Under the pieces are notes generated by a model. The model did not search any database. It was not told the DNA's origin and saw nothing but the letters and a program-made list of their open reading frames with translations. From Lucinisca nassula (Eukaryota; Mollusca; Bivalvia; Lucinida; Lucinidae): 64,000 nt of DNA. The stretch is taken from the NCBI GenBank assembly GCA_963580285.1, contig OY757011.1:122047846-122111845 (forward strand), written 5' to 3'. Both the position numbers and the translations under genes were made by a program. Positions 46,857 through 59,455 of the stretch are shown here, one piece after another (the stretch's first letter is position 1; every line of letters begins with the position of its first letter).

Positions 46857-49145
46857 CCCCCAACTTTGAAAAAGTTGGAGGAGCATATTGGTTATGGTTC
46901 GTTCTTCCGTTCATCCGTCCGTTACGCTTTTGGTACATAGCATAACTAAAGAACCGTGTATGCTAGGGTTTTGAAATTTCATATATGGATTCCTCATGGA
47001 AAATTAGCTGACGCATATTTTTTTTCTCATCCGAATTATGCCCCCTTCAAGAGTTATTGCCCTTTGAAATTTTTTTTTAATAAAATCTAGTCAGCAAGAT
47101 ATCTCAAAAAGTATTGGAGCTAGAGCCTTGAAAGTTGGTGAATAGATTGGTGGTGATCAGTATATGAACTGATTAACTTATGACAAAATTCCGAAAAATA
47201 CTTTGTGAGTTATGGCCCTTTGTCATTTTGGTAATTTGTGCCCATTGTAATGTATGCTAAAAGTGATGCATAGCATAACTTTAGAACCGTTTATGCTATT
47301 GTTTTGAAATTTCATATATGCATTCCTGATGGAAAATAAGCAGATGTGTATTTTTTTTCTCGTCCTGATTATGCCCCTTTCAAGAGTTATTGCCCTTTGA
47401 ATTTTTTTAAATAAAATCTTGTCAGCAAGATATCTCAAAAATAATTGGAGCTAGAGCCTTGAAAGTTGGTGAATATATTGGTGGTGATGAATAGATGAAC
47501 TTATTAACTTTTGACAAATTTCTGAAAAATACTTTGTGAGTTATGGCCCTTTGTCATTTTGGTAATTTGTGCCCATTGTAATGTATGCTAAAAGTGATGA
47601 ATAGCATAACTTTAGAACCGTGTATGCTAGGGTTTTGAAATTTCATATATGGATTCCTCATGGAAAATTAGCTGACGTGTATTTTTTTTTCTCGTCCTGA
47701 TTATGCCCCTTTCAAGAGTTATTGCCCTTTGAAATTTTCTTAATAAAATCTTGTCAGCAAAATATCTCAAACACTATTGGAGCTAAAGCCTTGAAAGTTG
47801 TTGAGTATATTGGTGGTCATGAGTATATGAGCTGATTAACTTTTGACAAAATTCCGAAAAATACTTTATGAGTTATGGCCCTTTGTCATTTTGGTAATTT
47901 GTGCCCATTGTGATGAATGCTAAAAGTGATGCATAGCATAACTTTAGAACTGTGTATGCTATGTTTTTGAAATTTCATAGATGCATTCCTAATGTAAAAT
48001 AAGCTGACGCGTATTTTTTTTCTCATCCGGATTATGCCCCTTTCAAGAGTTATTGCCCTTGTAAATTTTTTTAATAAAATCTTGTCAGCAAGATATCTCA
48101 AAAAGTATTGGGGCTTGAGCCTTGAAAGTTGATGAACATATTGGTGGTGATGAGTAGATGGACTGATTAACTTGTGACAAAATTCCGAAAAACACTTTGT
48201 GAGTTATGGCCCTTTGTCATTTTGGTAATTTGTGCCCATTGTAATATATGCTAAAAGTGATGCATAGCATAACTTTAGAACCGTGTATGCTTTGGTTTTG
48301 AAATTTCATATATGCATTCCTGATGGAAAATTAGCTGACACACATTTTTTTTCTCATCCGGATTATGCCCCTTTCAAGAGTTATTGCCCTTTGAAGTTTT
48401 TTGAATAAAATCTTGTCAGCAAAATATCTCAAAAACTATTATAGCTAGAGCTTTGAATGTTGGTGAATACACATAGATTGGTGTTGATGAGTAGATGACC
48501 TGCTTAACTTTTGACAAAATTCCGAAAAATACTTTGTGAGTTATGGCCCTTTGTCATTTTGGTAATTTGTGCCCATTATAATGTATGCTAAAAGTGATGC
48601 ATAGCATAACTTTAGAACCGTATATGCCATTGTTTTGAAATTTCATATATGCATTCCTGATGGATTAAAGCTGACAAGTATTTTTTTTTTCTCATCCGGA
48701 TTATGCCTCTTTCAAGAGTTATTGCCTTTTGAAGTTTTTTTAATAAAATTTGTCAGCAAGATATCTCAAAAACTATTATAGCTAGAGTCTTGAAAGTTGA
48801 TGAAAAGATTGGTGGTGATGAGTAGATGACCTGATTACCTTTGACAAAATTTGAGTTATGACCCTTTGTCATTTTGGTAATTTGTGTCTATTGTAATGTA
48901 TGCTAAAAGTGATGCATTCCATAACTTTAGAACCGTGTATGCTATGGTTTTGAAATTTCATATATGCGTTCTGATGGAAAATAACCTGACATGTATTTTT
49001 TTTTCATCCGGATTAACTTAAGAACCGTGTAAGCTAGGGTTTTGAAATTTCATATATGGATTCGCTATGGAAAATTAGCTGACACATATTTTTTTCTCAT
49101 CCGCATTATGCCCCTTTCACAAGTTATTGTCCTTTGATTTATTTG
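46857..49145 (+). mobile_element. HEL element with ~332-bp units
   Basis: 5' palindrome ATGCCCCCAACTTTGAAAAA... ; about 6.5 units phased by CATAGCATAACTTTAGAACC at 46936, 47269, 47601, 47932, 48264, 48599 and a shorter one at 48911. The frames found inside are repeat artefacts. Confidence 0.75.
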
Positions 49146-49339
49146 TTAGCATAACCTTGGGGCCAAGGCCACACACTTTGAATTATTATTGTAATCATGG
49201 AAATTTTCGGTTTTATTGGACGGGTTTTTAAAAAATTCCATCCTTTAAAATAGCGATGTCCGGTAGGGTGGTTGGGCAGGTGGATGGGTATTTTTTTTTT
49301 ATTATTTTTTGTGTTTTTTTTTTCTACATAAAAACATAT

Positions 49340-50478
49340 AAACAGAGATTATACCCCTACACAAAAGTTGATATGGGGTGGGGATATGCCATTTGTCCTG
49401 TACATACATAAATACATGCATGCATACATTGCTACCCTACCCTACCCTACCCCACGCTTCCCCACTCAAACCCATCCACCCCAACCCAACCCACCACACT
49501 ACACCCCACCCCACCCAACCCCACCATGCCCCACCCTACAACACCCCACCACACCCTGCCCCACCCCACACACACATGCATGCAGTCATGCACAAATCCT
49601 TTGTTGACTAGGAATATTTTTTTTTGTCTTTTTCTTCATAAACACATAACACAGAAATTATACCCCTACACAAAAGTTGATAGTGGGTGGTGATATGCCA
49701 TTTGTCCTGTACATACATAAATACATGCATGCATATATTCCTACCCTACCCTACTTCACCCCACCCCACCCCACCCCACCCCACCACATGACACCCTACC
49801 CCAAAACACCGCACCCCACGACAATACACCTCAACCCGGCCCACTCCAATTACACATGCATGCATGCACACACACATGCATTTACACTCAAACATGCATG
49901 CTCATACACAATCTCTCATTTATGCTTGCACACCCACATACAAACACACATGCATGCACACGCACTCACTGATGCTTGCATGCATACATGCAGGTACTCA
50001 CACATGCATGCATGCATGTACACAAATATGCATGCATGCACACTTATGGACTCACACATTGTCATGCACACACACACACATGCATGCACATGCAGGCATG
50101 TACACTTATGCACTCACACACACATGCATAAATACATGCATGCATATATCCCTACCCTACCCAACCCCACCCCACCGACCCCACCACATGACACCCTACC
50201 CCACAACACCCCACCCCACGACAACCCACCTCAACCCTGCCCACACCACTTACACATGCATGCATGCACACACACATGCATTTACACTCAAACATGTATG
50301 CTCATACACAATCACTCATTTATGCTTGCACATCCACATACAAACGCACATGCATGCATGCACACACACACACTGATGCTATCATGCATACATGCAGGTA
50401 CTCACACATGCATGCACACTTATGGACTCACACTGGCACACACACACATGATTGCTCATGCAGGCATGCACACTTATG

Positions 50479-50572
<94 letters not shown>

Positions 50573-50580
50573 TATTTTCA
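49340..50580 (+). repeat. C-rich and CA/CATG low-complexity block in three rounds
   Basis: TTATACCCCTACACAAAAGT begins rounds at about 49349 and 49660 (311 bp apart); ATACATGCATGCATATAT restarts at 50132. C-tracts CCCTACCCTACCCTACC and CCCCACC follow each. A 325-codon frame here is His/Thr low complexity, not a gene. Confidence 0.9.
50483..50568 (+). repeat. (CA)43 microsatellite
   Basis: Uninterrupted. Confidence 0.95.
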
Positions 50581-50589
50581 TCAGTCATT

Positions 50590-50865
50590 TAGGAATTGAA
50601 ACTTCAATGCAAGTATCCATTTCTGACCTTGACCTACATTTTATGGTTCACTGACTTTGTAAAATAGTGTGACAACCCTAACTTTCACCCTGATGTAAGA
50701 GTCTGTTTTTAAGAGTTTCATTGATGATACTTGGTACATTCTTGCAACTGGGAGTGAAATTTTTATGCAGGCATCCATGTTTGACCTTGACCTAGATTTC
50801 ATGGTTTGGTGACTTTACGCCCCCACAGGCGTGACATAGACTTCGGCTGAATTCGGTATGATTTT
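50590..50865 (+). mobile_element. HEL end fragment related to 30335
   Basis: TGACCTTGACCTACATTTTA and CCCCCACAGGCGTGACATAG; preceded by the CA tract. Confidence 0.6.
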
Positions 50866-50971
50866 GAGTCTTTAACAATATTTGTTGAATATTTTGCCAA
50901 CTAGGGACAAGCAAAGGTTGGAGGCATTGTGTTTTACAAACACCATTTCTAGTTTTATATATCTTTGCCAT

Positions 50972-51259
50972 TTAACTCATTTTGTACAAGAAACCCCAAT
51001 AAGGGTACCCTGGCAAACAGTGCAGGCCCAGATCAGATGCTGCAGAAAGCGGTGTCTGATCAAGACCTGCACTTTTGCAAAAAGTTCACGTCTCCAAAAT
51101 GACCTTTTCAGTGTTGACGGGGACGTTAAACCTCAAATCAAACAAACAACCATTTTCCAAATAAATTTTGAAGAAAACACATCCTGACACCCTTAAATTG
51201 TGGATTAGACTCCTGGTATATATAAGACGGAAGATTCCATTTGGTACAAAAAGGGTTAA
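50972..51259 (+). mobile_element. TTAA-B MITE with SINE-G insert
   Basis: TTAACTCATTTTGTACAAG to GGTACAAAAAGGGTTAA; AAAAGTTCA-(insert)-CCATTTTCCAAATAA. Confidence 0.88.
51088..51151 (+). mobile_element. SINE-G tail inserted in TTAA-B
   Basis: CACGTCTCCAAAATGACC to CAAATCAAACAAACAA; only the last 64 bp. Confidence 0.82.
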
Positions 51260-51337
51260 GCCGCATGATGAAAAAAACGTCTTTGGGGATTGTGACCAGG
51301 TAAGACACAAGTTCAATTACACATATTAGCAAGAGTC

Positions 51338-51514
51338 TTAACCCTTATCCTACTGAGTAATTAATAAAGCCACATCCATTTCTGATTATCAACCAATCAA
51401 ATTACTGGATATATTTTCATTTGAATTCGAAAACTGAATGACAAACAGTGTAGATCCTGATCAGATGGCTTCTTCAGATGTAGGGATTGTTGTGAACTGC
51501 AGAATAAGGGTTAA
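51338..51514 (+). mobile_element. TTAA-A MITE, half core
   Basis: TTAACCCTTATCCTACTGA to CAGAATAAGGGTTAA; the core stops after GGCTTCTTCAGA. Confidence 0.85.
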
Positions 51515-51609
51515 AAATTTTTATGTAGAACCTAGAGGCACCCAAGCAGCAAACGCTAAGATGCAGATTAGACTGTGCGGATGCAGATCTGACTGCGCAG
51601 ATGCAGATC

Positions 51610-51854
51610 AGGGGCCAGTTGTTCAAAACTAACGATGTCGTTAGCTAACATATCGTTAAAACTTTGATTATTTATTATGGCAAATATGCTAATATTTTTG
51701 CTGAAAAAATGTGAGCAGCTTTTGCGGATGCAAAAGCTCCTCACATTTTGTCAGCAAAAATACCAAATTTTTCGATATTTTTCTTGCTAGAACAGTTAAC
51801 AATTTGACCACTAACGAGCTCGTTAAGCTAACGAGGCTTTGAACAACTGGGCCC
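51610..51854 (+). mobile_element. TIR-F MITE, complete
   Basis: GGGGCCAGTTGTTCAAAAC to TTTGAACAACTGGGCCC; preceded by three GATGCAGATnnGACTGYGC repeats (51560-51608). Confidence 0.9.
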
Positions 51855-51971
51855 TGACTGCTGGTGTGCAGGCTGATCTGCATCTTTGTTTTTTTCAACA
51901 ACACAAACAGGTTTTCTCATCATGTGACCTACATGAGGAAAGCATCAGAACATGAGATAAAACCTCGTCAC

Positions 51972-52130
51972 ATTAACAGGTCCATGAAATAAAGACCCCT
52001 GTACACCCCACTTTATATAGAAAAAACTGTGGTTTAAGGTGGTATACATTATTTGTCTTATTTCTGCTCCAAGACAGTTTGCGGGTACTGGTAAGAATCG
52101 CCTCATTGAGGCAGTTACGTTAAAAAATGA
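51972..52130 (+). mobile_element. FB1 long form, left two-thirds
   Basis: ACAGGTCCATGAAATAAAGA to CGCCTCATTGAGGCAGTT; breaks after the palindrome. Confidence 0.7.
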
Positions 52131-52239
52131 CCATTCATGGTCATTTTTCTAAATGATTTATACATGTAGAAAAATTACCATTTTTAGTACAGGAGCCTGT
52201 TTGAAAAACATTCAAGCTTTTGTCTGTCTTTCAAGCTAT

Positions 52240-54300
52240 TGTCATCACTCCGGCATCTGCGTTGTCGTAGTCGTCATCGTTCCAAAAAACGTAACCTTGG
52301 CTATACCTTCAAGAGTATAATATTTGACCTAGCCTTATGAAACTTCATACACATACCGTCACAATAGCTACATTCTGACCAAGGGACATAAATGTATTGT
52401 TTCTTTTGGCTGTATTATCTTCCCTTTTATATTTTTTTCTGAAACACATTTTTTTCTCTCATTTCAATACTATTTTTACAGAGCCTTCAAACTTTACATG
52501 GATGTTCCTTGGGACAAGACCTTTCCATTGATACCAGACTTTCAGACCTGTGACCTTGACCTTTACCTATTTTTTGAAAATTTAACCAAATATTTTAACC
52601 TTTCCAGACGTATTTGGCTTTCATGGAACTTCACACACATACTCATCATCACAAGAGCTACATTCAATCCAAGTTCTATAATTCTATCATGCAATTTAAC
52701 TGAATTATCTCCCCTTCTCTCTCCATTTTAAAAAAAATGTTTCTGTCACCCATTTTAATACAACTATTAATACAGCCTTAAAATTTCATGTGGATGTTCC
52801 GTGGGACAAGACCTCTCCATTGATACTGACTCCCCGTCATGTATTCATATTTTTCTCATTTCTATTTTTATGTTATGGGGTCGGCATCCATTTGTCCATC
52901 TGTAAAGTTTTTGTTTCCAGATAACTCCTCCTACACTTTTCTTCAAATCAAGCTGAAACTTAGTGGATAGTAAGACTATGAGATGGTATAGAGGTACAGT
53001 CCACCATTTACAGAGTTAAGCCCCTTTGAAAATTTTTGTAACATTTTGTTTCCGGATAACTCCTCCTAGTTTTCATTGGATCAAGCTGGAACTTGGAAGG
53101 TTATAAGATTCCGAGGTGATGTTGGGCATATTGTTTTGAGGTTATAGTCCACCAAATACTTAGAGTTATGCCCTTTGAATATTTCTGTAAACATTTTGTT
53201 GCGGGCTAACTCCTACAATTTACATTCAATCAAGCTGAGACTTGAGATACAGTTAGACCATGATGTGGAGTAGTGCATATTGTTTGAGCCCCACACTGGG
53301 CATAACTGTATTGCTTTTATCCTCATGTTTGTCATGATTTAACCAAAAACTTTACCTCGGTCATAACTTAGAAAGTATTTGTCGACACACATACCATCAG
53401 AAGACCTACATTTAGCCTTAACCAAAGAGGGTAACCTCATAACTTGAAAAGTATTTGCCTTTCTCTCACATTCTTACCATCACAAGGCCTACATTAAGAC
53501 AAAAACTTATACCATACCTCTTTGACAGCTTTATATGGGGCTCTTTCTGACGTGGTCACTGATCTGGTTTCAAGGTTATTTTCCAACAAATAAAAGCCAA
53601 GTTATGCCCCTTTGAAAATTTCTGTAAATATTTGTTCCGATTAACTACGCCTGCAATTTTGATCCTGTCAAGCTGAAACTTGATTGATGTGGAGCAGCCC
53701 ATACTGTTTCGAGATTACAGTCCACCAAATATTTACAGAGTTATGCCCCTTTGAAAATTTCTGACTAACACCTACAGTTAACATTTGATTTAGCTGAAAC
53801 TTAATATATAGTTTGACCAGAATATGGAGCAGTGCATATTGTTTCGAGGTTATAGCTCACCAAATATTAATATTAAACTATTTAGGTTCAATCAAGCCTA
53901 AACTTGATATATAGTTAAACCATTATCTGGAACAATGCATATTGTTTTGAGGTTATGGTTCACCAAATATTGAGTATGCCCCTTTGAAAATTTATGTACA
54001 TGTTTTGTTTGTGGCTAACTTCTCCTGTTGGTAACATTTGATGTAGCTAAACCGACACATAGTTTGACTATGATGTGTAGCAGCACATTGTATTTAGAGG
54101 TTATGGTTGACCAAATATTTATAGAAGTATAGCCCTTTCATTTCCGGCTAATTGCTCCTACAATTTAGATCTGATCAAGCTGAAACTTGATATATTAATA
54201 TATTTAGACCATGAGATGGAGCAGTTCATATTGTTTTGAGGTTGCAGTGCAACAAATATTTACTTGCCACAGGCATATAATGTCCCGCTTGGGGAGCTTT
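52240..54300 (+). mobile_element. HEL-type arrays, two kinds
   Basis: 52250-52850: units with GGGACAAGACCTYTCCATTG. 52890-54260: ~155-bp units with GTTTCCGGATAACTCCTCCT, CATATTGTTTTGAGGTTAT, AGAGTTATGCCCCTTTGAA, about 8 copies, decaying to the right. The end reads CCACAGGCATATAATGTCCC. Confidence 0.6.
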
Positions 54301-54955
54301 TTTTCTTGGAGTACTTCAATTTTCACTCACCTCTGAACTGTTGGCTCAAAATCAGCGAATTAATCTTGAAAATGTAAAAAACAATAAAAAAAGGTGGAAG
54401 GGGTGGCAGGCATACCCAGGGGTGTGAATTTGATAGAATATTTTGACACAGGGGTGAGGCCGCAGACTTGCACAAGGAAAATCAAGAAAAAATCTATCTG
54501 CAAGTTCAAATCGTGTCTCATGGGTAGGAAATTAGACACCCAGTTTTCAAAATTGTGTAATTACCTAGTCTAATCTTGAGGGAAACACTGGTAGATGCAT
54601 ACAGAACTTATCTGTAATCTGTTGTGGTATCTCTTCTTTTCTCTCTCTGGAAGATGAGGCAAAATGTCCCAAAAGGGTTCTTACGTTATTAAATGCCAAC
54701 AATATATTGGCAACATTCTTTCTTGAATGTGGATTAAGCTGCATTGTGCTTCCATGTTCAATTGTCAATCGACCAAAGTTACTAAACACAAAAGCTCTTC
54801 ACTGCTGATGTCCACGTGACTAGCACTGATTTTTAGAAAATCAAGGTAACTAATTTTTAGAATATAGTCTTATTATTCTGTTGTTGTGACATCAGAGTGC
54901 TGTGTAAAAGAAAGCTTATTGTAAAACATTGATTTAGCACATTTGCTGAAACATA
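54301..54955. other. Spacer; dispersed repeat copy 2 at 54770-54905
   Basis: Matches 13740-13915. A 74-codon minus frame at 54565-54789 is not recognised. Confidence 0.4.
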
Positions 54956-54957
54956 CC

Positions 54958-55055
54958 AAACAGTTTAGACCCAGATCAACAGATCAGCCAAATGCGGCCT
55001 CTGATCAGGGTCTGCATTGTTAGCATACAGTACAGGTATTTAAGGGTTAAACAAA
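54958..55055 (+). mobile_element. Short TTAA-type remnant with shared core
   Basis: AACAGTTTAGACCCAGATCA ... CTGATCAGGGTCTGCATTG, then GGTATTTAAGGGTTAA. Confidence 0.55.
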
Positions 55056-55349
55056 ACATAAGTTCCTATTCAGGACCATTTTTCTGCTCTAGACTCTGGG
55101 GACAATTAACCCACCAGTACTATCAATGCTTAGATTTTATCAGTAACAAATATATCAGAATTTGTATATTAAGACCAATTTTTTTCAGTGTTTTAAATAA
55201 AATAATAACCAATCATAACAGTTGCAGATGTCATTTTCAAATATCTTTTTCTTTCTTATTTTTAGCTCACCTGACCGAAGGTCATGGTGAGCTTTTGTGA
55301 CCGTAAGATGTCCGGCGTCGTCGTGCGTCGTCCGTCGTCCGTCGTGCGT

Positions 55350-56045
55350 AAACTTTTTCTTGTGAACAAACTAGAGGCCACAGTTTTGGTCCAATCATCA
55401 TCAAACTTGCTCAGAATGATCATCATGACAATATCTCGGTCAAGTTCGAATATGGGTCATGTCGGGTGAAAAAGTAGGTCAGTAGGTCAAATCATAGAAA
55501 AACCTTGTGAACACTCTAGAGGGCACAGTTTTGGTCCAATCATCATCAAACTTGCTCAGAATAATTATCATGACAATATCTCGGTCAGGTTCGAATATGG
55601 ATCATGTAGGGTCAAAAAGTAGGTCAGTAGGTCAAACCATAGATAGTCCTTGTGAACACTCTAGAGGGCACAGTTATGGTTCAATTATCATCAAACTTGC
55701 TCAGAATGATCATTGTGACAATATCTCGGTCAAGTTTGAATATGGGTCATGTCGGGTCAAAAAGTAGGTCAGTAGGTCAAATCATAGAAAAACCTTGTGA
55801 ACACTCTGAAGGCCACTGTTTTGGTCCAATTATCATGAAACTTGCTCAGAATGACCATTGTGACAATATTTCAGTCCAGTTCGAATATGGGTCATATCGG
55901 GTTAAAAAGTAGGTCAGCGGGTCAAATCATATAAAAACCTTGTGAACACCCTAGGGGCCACAATTTTGGTCCAATCTTAATCAAACTTGCTCAGAATGAT
56001 CATCATGACAATATCTCGGTCAAGTTTGAATATGGGTCAAATGGT
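55350..56045 (+). repeat. 145-bp tandem repeat, about 5 copies
   Basis: GTGAACACTCTAG at 55507, 55652, 55797 and 55941; TCATCAAACTTGCTCAGAAT in each. Confidence 0.92.
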
Positions 56046-56074
56046 TCCGGTCCGTTGCACATCTAGGTCACAGG

Positions 56075-58330
56075 AGCCAAAAACAGATTTTTTTCACCAA
56101 AAACTTAAAAAATCTTCTTCTCTGAAACCACAAGGCCCAGGTCTTTGTTATTTGGTATGAAGCTTCATCTAGTGGACCCCTACCAAGATTGTTCAAATTA
56201 TAGTGCTGGGGCCAAAAATGCCCCCGCACGGGGGCCCTTTGGTTTTACATAGGCTTATATAGGGAAAATCTTTAAAAATCTTCTTCTCTGAAACCACAAG
56301 GCCCAGGACTTTGATATTTGGTATGAAGCTTCATCTAGTGGACCCCTACCAAGATTGTTCAAATTTGAGTGCTGGGACGAAAAATGCCCCCGCCACGGGG
56401 CCCTTTGGTTTTACATTGGCTTATATAGGGAAAATCTTTAAAAATCTTCTTCTCTGAAACCACAAGGCCCAGGTCTTTGATATTTGGTATGAAGCTTCAT
56501 CTAGTGGACCCCTACCAAGATTGTTCAAATTATAGTGCTGGGGCCAAAAATGCCCCCGCCCCAGGGCCCTTTGGTTTTACATAGGCTTATATAGGGAAAA
56601 TCTTCAAAAATCTTCTACTCTGAAACCACAAGGCCCAGGACTTTGATATTTGGTATGAAGCTTCATCTAGTGGACCCCTACCAAGATTGTTCAAATTATA
56701 GTGCTGGGACAAAAAATGCCCCCGCCACAGGGCCCTTTGGTTTTACATTGGCTTATATAGGGAAAATCTTTAAAAATCTTCTTCTCTGAAACCACAAGGC
56801 CCAGGTCTTTGATATTTGGTATGAAGCTTCATCTAGTTGACCCCTACCAAGATTGTTCAAATTACAGTGCTGGGGCCAAAAATGCCCCCGCCCCGGGGCC
56901 CTTTGGTTTTACATAGGCTTATATAGGGAAAATCTTAAAAAATCTTCTTCTCTGAAACCACAAGGCCCAGGTCTTTGATATTTGGTATGAAGCTTCATCT
57001 AGTGGACCCCTACCAAGATTGTTCAAATTTTAGTGCTGGGACAAAAAATGCCCCCGCCACGGGGCCCTTTGGTTTTACATGGGCTTATATAGGGAAAATC
57101 TTTAAAAATTTTCTTTTCTGAAACCACAAGGCCCAGGACTTTGATATTTGGTATGAAGCTTCATCTAGTGGACCCCTACCAAGATTGTTCAAATTTTAGT
57201 GCTGGGACAAAAATGCCCCCGCCACGGGGCCCTTTGCTTTTACATTGGCTTATATAGGGAAAATTTTTAAAAATCTTCTTCTCTGAAACCACAAGGCCCA
57301 GGTCTTATATATTTGGTATGAAGCTTCATCTAGTGGACCCCTACCAAGATTGTTCAAATTATAGTGCTGGGGCCAAAAATGCCCCCGCCACGGGGCCCTT
57401 TGGTTTTACATAGGCTTATATAGGGAAAATCTTTAAAAATTTTCTTCTCTAAAACCACAAGGCCCAGGACTTTGATATTTGGTATGAAGCTTCATCTAGT
57501 GGACCCCTACCAAGATTGTTCCAATTTTAGTGCTGGGGCCAAAAATGCCCCTGCCCCGGGGCCCTTTGGTTTTACATAGGCTTATATAGGGAAAATCTTT
57601 AAAAATCTTCTTCTCTGAAACCACAAGGCCCAGGACTTTGATATTTGGTATGAAGCTTCGTCTAGTGGACCCCTACCAAGATTGTTCAAATTATAGTGCT
57701 GGGACAAAAAATCCCCCCCTGCCACGGGGCCCTTTGGTTTTACATAGGCTTATATAGGGAAAATCTTTAAAAATCTTCTTCTCTGAAACCACAAGGCCCA
57801 GAACTTTGATATTTGGTATGAAGCTTCATCTAGTGGACCCCTACCAAGATTGTTCAAACTATAGTGCTGGGGCAAAAAATGCCCCTGTCCCGGGGCCCTT
57901 TGATTTTACATAGGCTTATATAGGGAAAATCTTTAAAAATCTTCTTCTCTGAAACCACAAGGCCCAGGACTTTGATATTTGGTATGAAGCTTCGTCTAGT
58001 GGACCCCTACCAAGATTGTTCAAATTATAGTGCTGGGACAAAAAATCCCCCCCTGCCACGGGGCCCTTTGGTTTTACATAGGCTTATATAGGGAAAATCT
58101 TTAAAAATCTTCTTCTCTGAAACCACAAGGCCCAGAACTTTGATATTTGGTATGAAGCTTCATCTAGTGGACCCCTACCAAGATTGTTCAAACTATAGTG
58201 CTGGGGCAAAAAATGCCCCTGTCCCGGGGCCCTTTGATTTTACATAGGCTTATATAGGGAAAATCTTTAAAAATCTTCTTCTCTGAAACCGCTAGGCCCA
58301 GGTCTTTGATATTTGATGTGTAGCTTCATC
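56075..58330 (+). repeat. ~165-bp tandem repeat, about 14 copies, dimeric at the end
   Basis: AACCACAAGGCCCAGG, TTTGGTATGAAGCTTCATCT, CTAGTGGACCCCTACCAAG in each. The last units form two nearly identical 334-bp dimers (ATCCCCCCCTGCCACGG at 57711 and 58045). Confidence 0.92.
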
Positions 58331-58528
58331 TAGTGGACCTTTGACAAGATTGTTCAAATTTTAGCCTTTGTTGATGTTTGGTATGAAGCTTCACCTTTAA
58401 GACCTCCCTCAACATTATGTACATTAAAGCCCTGGGGCCAATAATGGCCCTCTCTGGGGCCCACTTGTTACACTATGGATCAGGTGAGCGATCCAGGGCC
58501 ATCATGGCCCTCTTGTTTTTCATAGGAA

Positions 58529-58602
58529 TTAAGGCTTGACATTGCATGTGAATAATCTGCTGGGCAGTCGATTCACATGAAACTTCAAGCCTTGTTTTCT
58601 CT
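58529..58602. repeat. Inverted repeat
   Basis: AAGGCTTGACATTGCATGTGAAT pairs imperfectly with ATTCACATGAAACTTCAAGC; loop about 17 nt. Confidence 0.65.
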
Positions 58603-58669
58603 GAAAATAATTTTAAAAAATAAATTGCCATTAGCTCACAATATTCATGCAGTACGCCAAGGGTTACAG

Positions 58670-58863
58670 GATCTAAGCCTGTCCAGGAAACGCGGTGCGA
58701 GGCGGACCGTCCATGCTAATAAACCCTATTGGTTTCATTTGGCGACAGGGCTTGAGATGTCATTTCATCTCAGTGTCGTGTAAAAGTCCCACAAAATTGG
58801 AAGCAACGTCTCCAAAATGACCTTTACAGTGTTGACGGGGACTTTAAACCTCAAATCAAACAA
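58670..58863 (+). mobile_element. SINE-G, 5'-truncated
   Basis: GATCTAAGCCTGTCCAGGAA to CTCAAATCAAACAAA; closest to the copies at 11719 and 38386. Confidence 0.85.
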
Positions 58864-58975
58864 AATCAGTTTGTGACTTTGTAGGAATAAATTACATCAA
58901 GTAATCTGATTGGTTGAGAAAGTCAGAAATGGGTGTGGCTAAATGAATTTATTCATCAGGACAAGAGATAATATG
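58864..58975 (-). mobile_element. TTAA-A right part
   Basis: AAATTACATCAAGTAATCTG to ATTCATCAGGACAAGAGATAA, core missing; joined directly to the SINE tail. Confidence 0.65.
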
Positions 58976-59415
58976 TATGGGGATCAGAAATAAAATTTAA
59001 ACATTGTTGTTTTATTTGTGTAATTTATCATATCCAGTTTTAGGGGAATGGATGCACCCTCAGGGGAGGTTGTAGGAATCTTTTTATGAGTATGGATTCT
59101 ATAAAGGCATTTAAAAAGAGGGATGACCAAGCCGATCAGAGCCATGGCTAAGCCGAGGTACTGATCGGCCCGGGCACCCCGAGAATTGGAAACAATTACG
59201 AGTGCTGATTGATATGTTTGCAGCCTCGTATGGAATTTGGTAAGCAGGGATGTTCATTTTAAGTCTTACTTTTCTCTAACTATATAGGGTCATGTACCCA
59301 AGGACTGGTCTTATTTGGTCAGCTTATATCGACGAGGTAGCACTCTATAGTAAACAAACAGCTTTTGCTAAATGGACAAAATCTGTGAAAGAGCTGTATA
59401 AAAAATGTAACACCT
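58976..59415. other. Spacer
   Basis: Nothing recognised except an imperfect inverted repeat around GCCGATCAGAGCC / GTACTGATCGGC (59131-59170). Confidence 0.4.
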
Positions 59416-59455
59416 AAGGATATCCATATTGATGTGGTAGCAACACCAGTGAAAT

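Larger units (their letters stand above)
55263..58516 (+). mobile_element. Large HEL element with two core arrays
   Basis: 5' TAGCTCACCTGACCGAAGGT...ATGGTGAGC palindrome. Core 1: 145-bp units (55350-56045, about 5). Core 2: ~165-bp units (56075-58330, about 14). 3' CAGGTGAGC, hairpin GGGCCATCATGGCCC, then TCTTGT. No transposase; non-autonomous. Confidence 0.8.

Noticed and set aside
49340..50580. Interstitial telomere
   Set aside because: The motif is CCCTA/CCCCA without the TTAGGG period, mixed with CATG and CA repeats.
49677..50654. 325-codon open frame
   Set aside because: Translation of CA/CATG and CCCCACC repeats (His, Thr, Met, Cys, Pro only); both strands are open in parallel.
55284..55912. 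Chain of ~86-codon frames
   Set aside because: 145-bp tandem units of a Helitron-like element read through; no protein family.
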